A stretch of DNA of 64,000 bases from Pelobates cultripes (Eukaryota > Chordata > Amphibia > Anura > Pelobatidae): NCBI GenBank assembly GCA_933207985.1, contig OW240918.1, positions 113,295,927 to 113,359,926 on the forward strand. Direction: 5' to 3'. Both the position numbers and the translations under genes were made by a program. Positions 59,560 to 64,000 of the stretch are shown piece after piece. The notes below the pieces were generated by a model. The model was not told where the DNA came from. It ran no database searches and worked only from the letters and a program-made list of their open reading frames with translations. Numbering within the stretch: the stretch's first letter is position 1; the number at the start of each line of letters is the position of its first letter.

Positions 59560-60870
59560 CAAATAGTATGCACTTGTTCATAATTTGAATTGATGAGCTG
59601 CTTATACTTAAAAATATATGTGGTCTTTGAGAGGTAATTTGCAGTCCTGGGCTGCTAAAATAACACTTTGGCCCAGCATCCACTTTTGAAAAATATGAAA
59701 GTGATGTGTCTCCAAGGTGCCCCTTCAACATCCACATAACCCTGAAAAAGGTACACATGGGGGTATTGTTGCACTAAGAGGACATAGCTGAGCAACATAT
59801 TAGGTGTTCTACTGCCATAGCACACATAAGGATTGCAAAATATACAGCAATATCTCCAAGTGTGTGTCAAAAAGGCAGAAAAAATGCTAATTGTAACTAA
59901 ACTTGGTACAAACTAACAAAAAAATGATCCAACGCTAAGGTTTAAAATATGCCTTTTGAAATGCCCTGGGGTGTCTACTTTAAGAAATGGTAGGCCTTTG
60001 TGGGGTAATTTGAACTTAAAACCTGCTAAGATGCTTAGAAATTGCACATGGGCCGAGCGTCAAAATTCAAAGTTCGGTAAAAATGATATGGCTTGGTCTC
60101 CAATGTGCCCCTTCAACATCCACATATCCCTGAAAAGGGTACACATGGGGGTATTGTTGCACTAAGATGACATAGCTGAGCAACATATTAGGTGTTCTAC
60201 TGCCATAGCACACATAAGGATTGCAAAATATACAGCAATATCTCCAAGTGTGTGTCAAAAAGGCAGAAAAAATGCTAATTGTAACTAAACTTGGTACAAA
60301 CTAACAAAAAAATGATCCAACGCTAAGGTTTAAAATATGCCTTTTGAAATGCCCTGGGGTGTCTACTTTAAGAAATGGTAGGCCTTTGTGGGGTAATTTG
60401 AACTTAAAACCTGCTAAGATGCTTGGAAATTGCACATGGGCCGAGCGTCAAAATTCAAAGTTCGGTAAAAACTGATATGGCTTGGTCTCCAATGTGCCCC
60501 TTCAACATCCACATATCCCCGAAAAGGGTACACATGGGGGTATTGCAGCACTAAGATGACATAGCTGAGCAACATATTAGGTGTTCTACTGCCATAGCAC
60601 ACATAAGGATTACAAAATATACAGTAACATCTCCAAGTGTGTGTCAAAAAGGCAGAAAAAATGCTCATTGTAACTAGACTTGGTACAAACTAACAAAAAA
60701 ATTATCCTACGCTAAGGTTTAAAATATGCCTTTTGAAATACCCTGGGGTGTCTACTTTAGGAAATGGTAGGCCTTTGTGGGGTTTTTTTGAACTTTCCAA
60801 CTGCAATAATGTCCCAAATTGAAGCATAGGCCAATTAAATCCATCTCTCAAAATTGTACTGTAAATACTG
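59560..60870. repeat. Tandem array, about 389-bp unit, three copies
   Basis: GTGCCCCTTCAACATCCACA recurs at 59717, 60105 and 60494 (steps of 388 and 389). Copies 2 and 3 are nearly identical. Each contains CCCTGGGGTGTCTACTTTA and AATGGTAGGCCTTTGTGGGG, also present in the next array, so the two arrays are related. Confidence 0.93.
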
Positions 60871-62560
60871 AAATGGATAGGTCTCCTATATGGCACTGTA
60901 ACTTCACGAAATAGTGCCAAAGACATACAATGGGGGTGTCATTTTACTCAGAAGACTTAGCTGAGCATAATTTGGGGGGTTTGAACTTAGTGGCACATGT
61001 GAAATACACAAAATGCCTAGCAAAAATGCAATCCATATGTAAAAAACGCACAAAATTATTTTTTACCACATAATTTGGCATATATTGGTGAAAAAATGGG
61101 AGCATGTTAAGGCACAATATGCACCTTATGAGATACCCTGGAGTGTCTACTTTTACAAATGGTAGGCCTTTGTGGGGTTTTTTTGAACAGTCAAACTGTT
61201 ATAATACCCCAAATGGACGCATAGGCTCATTAAATCCGTCTCTCAAAATTCTACTCTGAATACTGAAAAGGATAGGTCTCCTATATGGCACTGTAACTTC
61301 ACGAAATAGTGCCAAAGACATACAATGGGGGTGTCATTTTACTCAGAAGACTTAGCTGAGCATAATTTGGGGGGTTTGAACTTAGTGGCACATGTGAAAT
61401 ATACAAAATGCCCAGCAAAAATGCAATCCATATGTAAAAAACGCACAAAATTATTTTTTACCACATAATTTGGCATATATTGGTGAAAAAATGGGAGCAT
61501 GTTAAGGCACAATATGCACCTTATGAGATACCCTGGAGTGTCTACTTTTACAAATGGTAGGCCTTTGTGGGGTTTTTTGAACAGTCAAACTGTTATAATA
61601 CCCCAAATGGACGCATAGGCTCATTAAATCCGTCTCTCAAAATTCTACTTTGAATACTGAAAAGGATAGGTCTCCTATATGGCACTGTAACTTCACGAAA
61701 TAGTGCCAAAGACATACAATGGGGGTGTCATTTTACTCAGAAGACTTAGCTGAGCATAATTTGGGGGGTTTGAACTTAGTGGCACATATGAAATATACAA
61801 AATGCCCAGCAAAAATGCAATCCGTATGTAAAAAATGCACAAAATTATTTTTTACCACATACTTTGGCATATATTGGTGAAAAAATGGGGGCATGTTAAG
61901 GCACAATATGCACCTTATGAGATACCCTGGAGTGTCTACTTTTACAAATGGTAGGCCTTTGTGGGGTTTTTTTGAACAGTCAAACTGTTATAATACCCCA
62001 AATGGACGCATAGGCTCATTAAATCCGTCTCTCAAAATTCTACTTTGAATACTGAAAAGGATAGGTCTCCTATATGGCACTGTAACTTCACGAAATAGTG
62101 CCAAAGACATACAATGGGGGTGTCATTTTACTCAGAAGACTTAGCTGAGCGTAATTTGGGGGATTTAAACTTAGTGGCACATGTGAAATATACAAAATGC
62201 CTAGCAAAAATGCAATCCATATGTAAAAAACGCACAAAATTATTTTTTACCACATAATTTGGCATATATTGGTGAAAAAATGGGAGCATGTTAAGGCACA
62301 ATATGCACCTTATGAGCTACCCTGGAGTGTCTACTTTTACAAATGGTAGGCCTTTGTGGGTTTTTTTTGAACAGTCAAACTGTTATAATACCCCAAATGC
62401 ATAGGCTCATTAAATCCGTCTCTCAAAAATCTACTGTGAATACTGAAAAGGACAGGTCACCTAAATGGCACTGTAACTTCACGAAATAGTGCCAAAGACA
62501 TACAATGGGGGTGTCATTTTAATCAGCAGATGTAACTGAACACAAGATAAAACTTTGTAC
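60871..62560. repeat. Tandem array, about 394-bp unit, four to five copies
   Basis: GGCACTGTAACTTCACGAAA recurs at 60892, 61287, 61681, 62076 and 62467 (steps of 395, 394, 395 and 391). Units share AATGGTAGGCCTTTGTGGG with the 389-bp array. Copies are highly similar, which points to recent expansion within the piggyBac element. Confidence 0.95.
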
Positions 62561-63250
62561 AGGAATAGCACACACCAACTTTACAAAATAAACATGAGAA
62601 GTTCTTTGTTATAAGTTTGTGTGCCAAAAACCCCAAAAAACTAAATTTTACTCCAATATTTAGCAGAGGTTGGCGGTGAAATGGCTATGTAGAAAGTGTC
62701 AAAACCACCTTAGGTAAATAGCCTGTGATGTCTACTTTATATAAATATATACTTTTGTGTGGCAATTTTGTTTTCTTTTATGGCTATTAGGCTTACAAGA
62801 CAAACATACCAAATTCTAAAATCGCTCCACATTAAAAGTTTATTTTACTCCTTGTGCTTTGTGACCTGTAACTACCAAAAAAACTTAAAATCCCAGACAC
62901 ATTATATATTCTGTAAATCAGAACAAATAAATAAATTTATTTTTAATTACTTTCCTTAACCTGCACTAATTATGCACACATTATTATTGCAAAAACTGTA
63001 AAAAAAAAACAATATTTTTCATTTTTTTTGCATTTTTCTGTATTTTTTTTATAATAAGTAAGCATTTATATATATATATGTTATATCAAATTAAAGCCCT
63101 TTCTGTCCTTTAAAAAACAGTATATAATATGTGTCGGTGCAATAAATGAGAGAGATGCAAATTGCAGTTGAACGCAAACAGCAAGAAAATGCAAAAATTG
63201 CTTGTGTCATTATGCGTAAGTCAAGCTTCTGAAGCTGTGTCCTTAAGGGG
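62561..63250. other. piggyBac right subterminal region
   Basis: AT-rich sequence between the repeat array and the right terminus. No gene recognised. Confidence 0.6.
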
Positions 63251-63499
63251 TTAATATGGCTCACCCAAGCTTCCCACCGACAATCTTACCAACCCTCACT
63301 CCCAGCACACCTGCCCAGCCACCAGGGAAGGCATAGGCCAGTGATGGCGAACCTTTTTGAGCCCGAGTGCCCAAACCGTAATACATGCCAATTTTTTTTC
63401 CCCTCAAAGTGCCAAAACGGCAATTAAACCTGAATATTGAGGTTTAAGTTTAGAAAAAACAACTCATACAGTTGTCCGAACTAATTAACATCTGTGTGT

Positions 63500-63860
63500 T
63501 TTAAGCAGTTTGTGTGTGTGCTCGCAGTCTGTCTGTATGTGTATTTAGCAGACTGCTGAATACACACAGACTGCTGAGTACACAGTCTGCTAAATACACA
63601 CACACTGACTCCTAAATACACACACACACACACAGACTGCCGAGTACACACACAAACAGACAGACTGCTGAGTGTACACACACACAGACTGCTAAATACA
63701 CACACTGCATTGAGGGGTACAGTGTATGTGTTTGTGTGTGCGGTGATGTGTTTGTGTGTGGGGTGATGGGTGGGGTGGTGTGGTGTGTGTGTGGGGTGAT
63801 GTGTGTGGGTGGGGGGTGATGTGTGTGTGTTTGTGTGGGGTGATATGTGTAGGGCAGGGG
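63500..63860. repeat. CA/TG minisatellite
   Basis: Units of ACACACAGACTGCTGAGTA at about 63540-63700, then GTGTGTGGGGTGATGTG units at about 63725-63850. Frames open across it are by-products of the simple repeat. Confidence 0.93.
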
Positions 63861-64000
63861 TGCTGTGTGTATGTCGTCCCCTCTCTCCCCCCCCACTTTT
63901 TCTTTCCCCCCATCCCTCCCTCCCTCATTTTTTTCTCCCATCCCACACCCAGTTCCCCCCCATATCTCTCCCTCAGTTCCCCCCCATCTCTCTCCCTCAG
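63861..64000. repeat. C/T-rich low-complexity tract
   Basis: CCCCCCATCTCTCTCCCTCAG-type units at the window edge. Confidence 0.85.

Larger units (their letters stand above)
56883..63254 (+). mobile_element. piggyBac transposon, 6.4 kb, with TTAA target duplication
   Basis: The left edge is TTAACCCCTTCAGGACGGG and the right edge GTGTCCTTAAGGGGTTAA. This gives TTAA on each side and an inverted CCCCTT(C/A)AGGAC terminus, as expected for piggyBac. Next to the left end a hairpin pairs GGTGACGGACGAGG with CCTCGTCCGTCACC, and CCGCGATCGCC pairs with GGCGATCGCGG. Inside are one intact transposase gene and, downstream, a 3-kb array of about 390-bp repeats. Confidence 0.88.
63343..64000. mobile_element. 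hAT-like element start, runs off the window
   Basis: CAGTGATGGCGAACCTTTTT at 63343 matches the TIR of the MITE at 10986. The following GAGCCCGAGTGCCCAAA phrase leads into CA/TG-rich sequence. The right end is outside the window. Confidence 0.7.

Noticed and set aside
59516..60926. Repeated minus frames reading MTHTWRYCCIFCNPYVCYG
   Set aside because: They are produced by the 389-bp tandem repeat, not by genes; no supporting motif.
63612..63946. Pro/Thr/His-rich minus frames at the right edge
   Set aside because: Translation of CA/TG and C/T-rich simple repeats.

Overview
This is eukaryotic nuclear DNA, very probably from a frog or other amphibian. There is no bacterial or phage gene organisation. 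The sequence is AT-rich, its genes have introns, and it carries decayed transposons of kinds usual in amphibian genomes: L2, CR1 and L1/Tx1 LINEs, hAT, Tc1, piggyBac and TTAA-flanked T2-type MITEs, and an LTR element. Species cannot be told from the sequence. There are two assembly gaps (1-39 and 47752-47851). No rRNA, tRNA or CRISPR was seen.

The host content is a cluster of five related genes at about 6.3-47.2 kb. Their proteins are low in complexity, rich in Gly, Gln, His and Ser, and begin M-S/T-G-V-K-G-G (M-S-G-S-K-S-G in gene A). From left to right: gene A (minus, 9626-6436, eight exons, about 161 aa), gene B (plus, from 13737, long repeat exon), gene C (plus, from 25100, about 717 aa or 736 aa by another splice), gene D (minus, from 38580, 108 aa) and gene E (plus, from 42444, 117 aa). 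A/B and D/E are divergent pairs. All five have a TATA box 70-102 bp before the ATG; B-E share upstream motifs. I do not recognise the family. Composition recalls hornerin or other cornified-envelope or phase-separating proteins, but there is no S100 domain, signal peptide or membrane segment, so function is unknown.

The exon logic is the key result. Exon 1 holds the repeats and ends in phase 1. It is followed by a small symmetrical phase-1 Cys module exon of 51-57 nt, then a terminal exon that ends K-K-stop in A and B. Gene A has six module exons in a row. In D, E and (by one splice choice) C the single module ends in TAA where A's modules have TCA, so the old last exon became 3' UTR but still carries a readable relic. 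C and B grew instead by 36-bp repeats inside exon 1; in C these form a regular 108-bp higher-order array.

Elsewhere: 0-5.7 kb has an L2 LINE, a Tc1 fragment, another LINE tail and a TG-rich minisatellite. 17-24.7 kb is mostly two CR1 LINEs. 31-36 kb has a broken ZBED-like hAT transposase, a large inverted repeat, a hAT MITE and an L1/Tx1 fragment. 39.7-41.4 kb is an L1/Tx1 ORF2 split by a T2 MITE. 48.5-50.1 kb is a Tc1-like element with a frameshifted transposase. 51.1-52.0 kb is a 327-bp repeat array. 52.8-56.1 kb is an L1/Tx1 ORF1 interrupted by a young gag-only LTR element with a TTCCC target duplication. 56.9-63.3 kb is a 6.4-kb piggyBac element with an intact transposase and an internal array of about 390-bp repeats. 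The end enters a hAT-like element with CA/TG runs.
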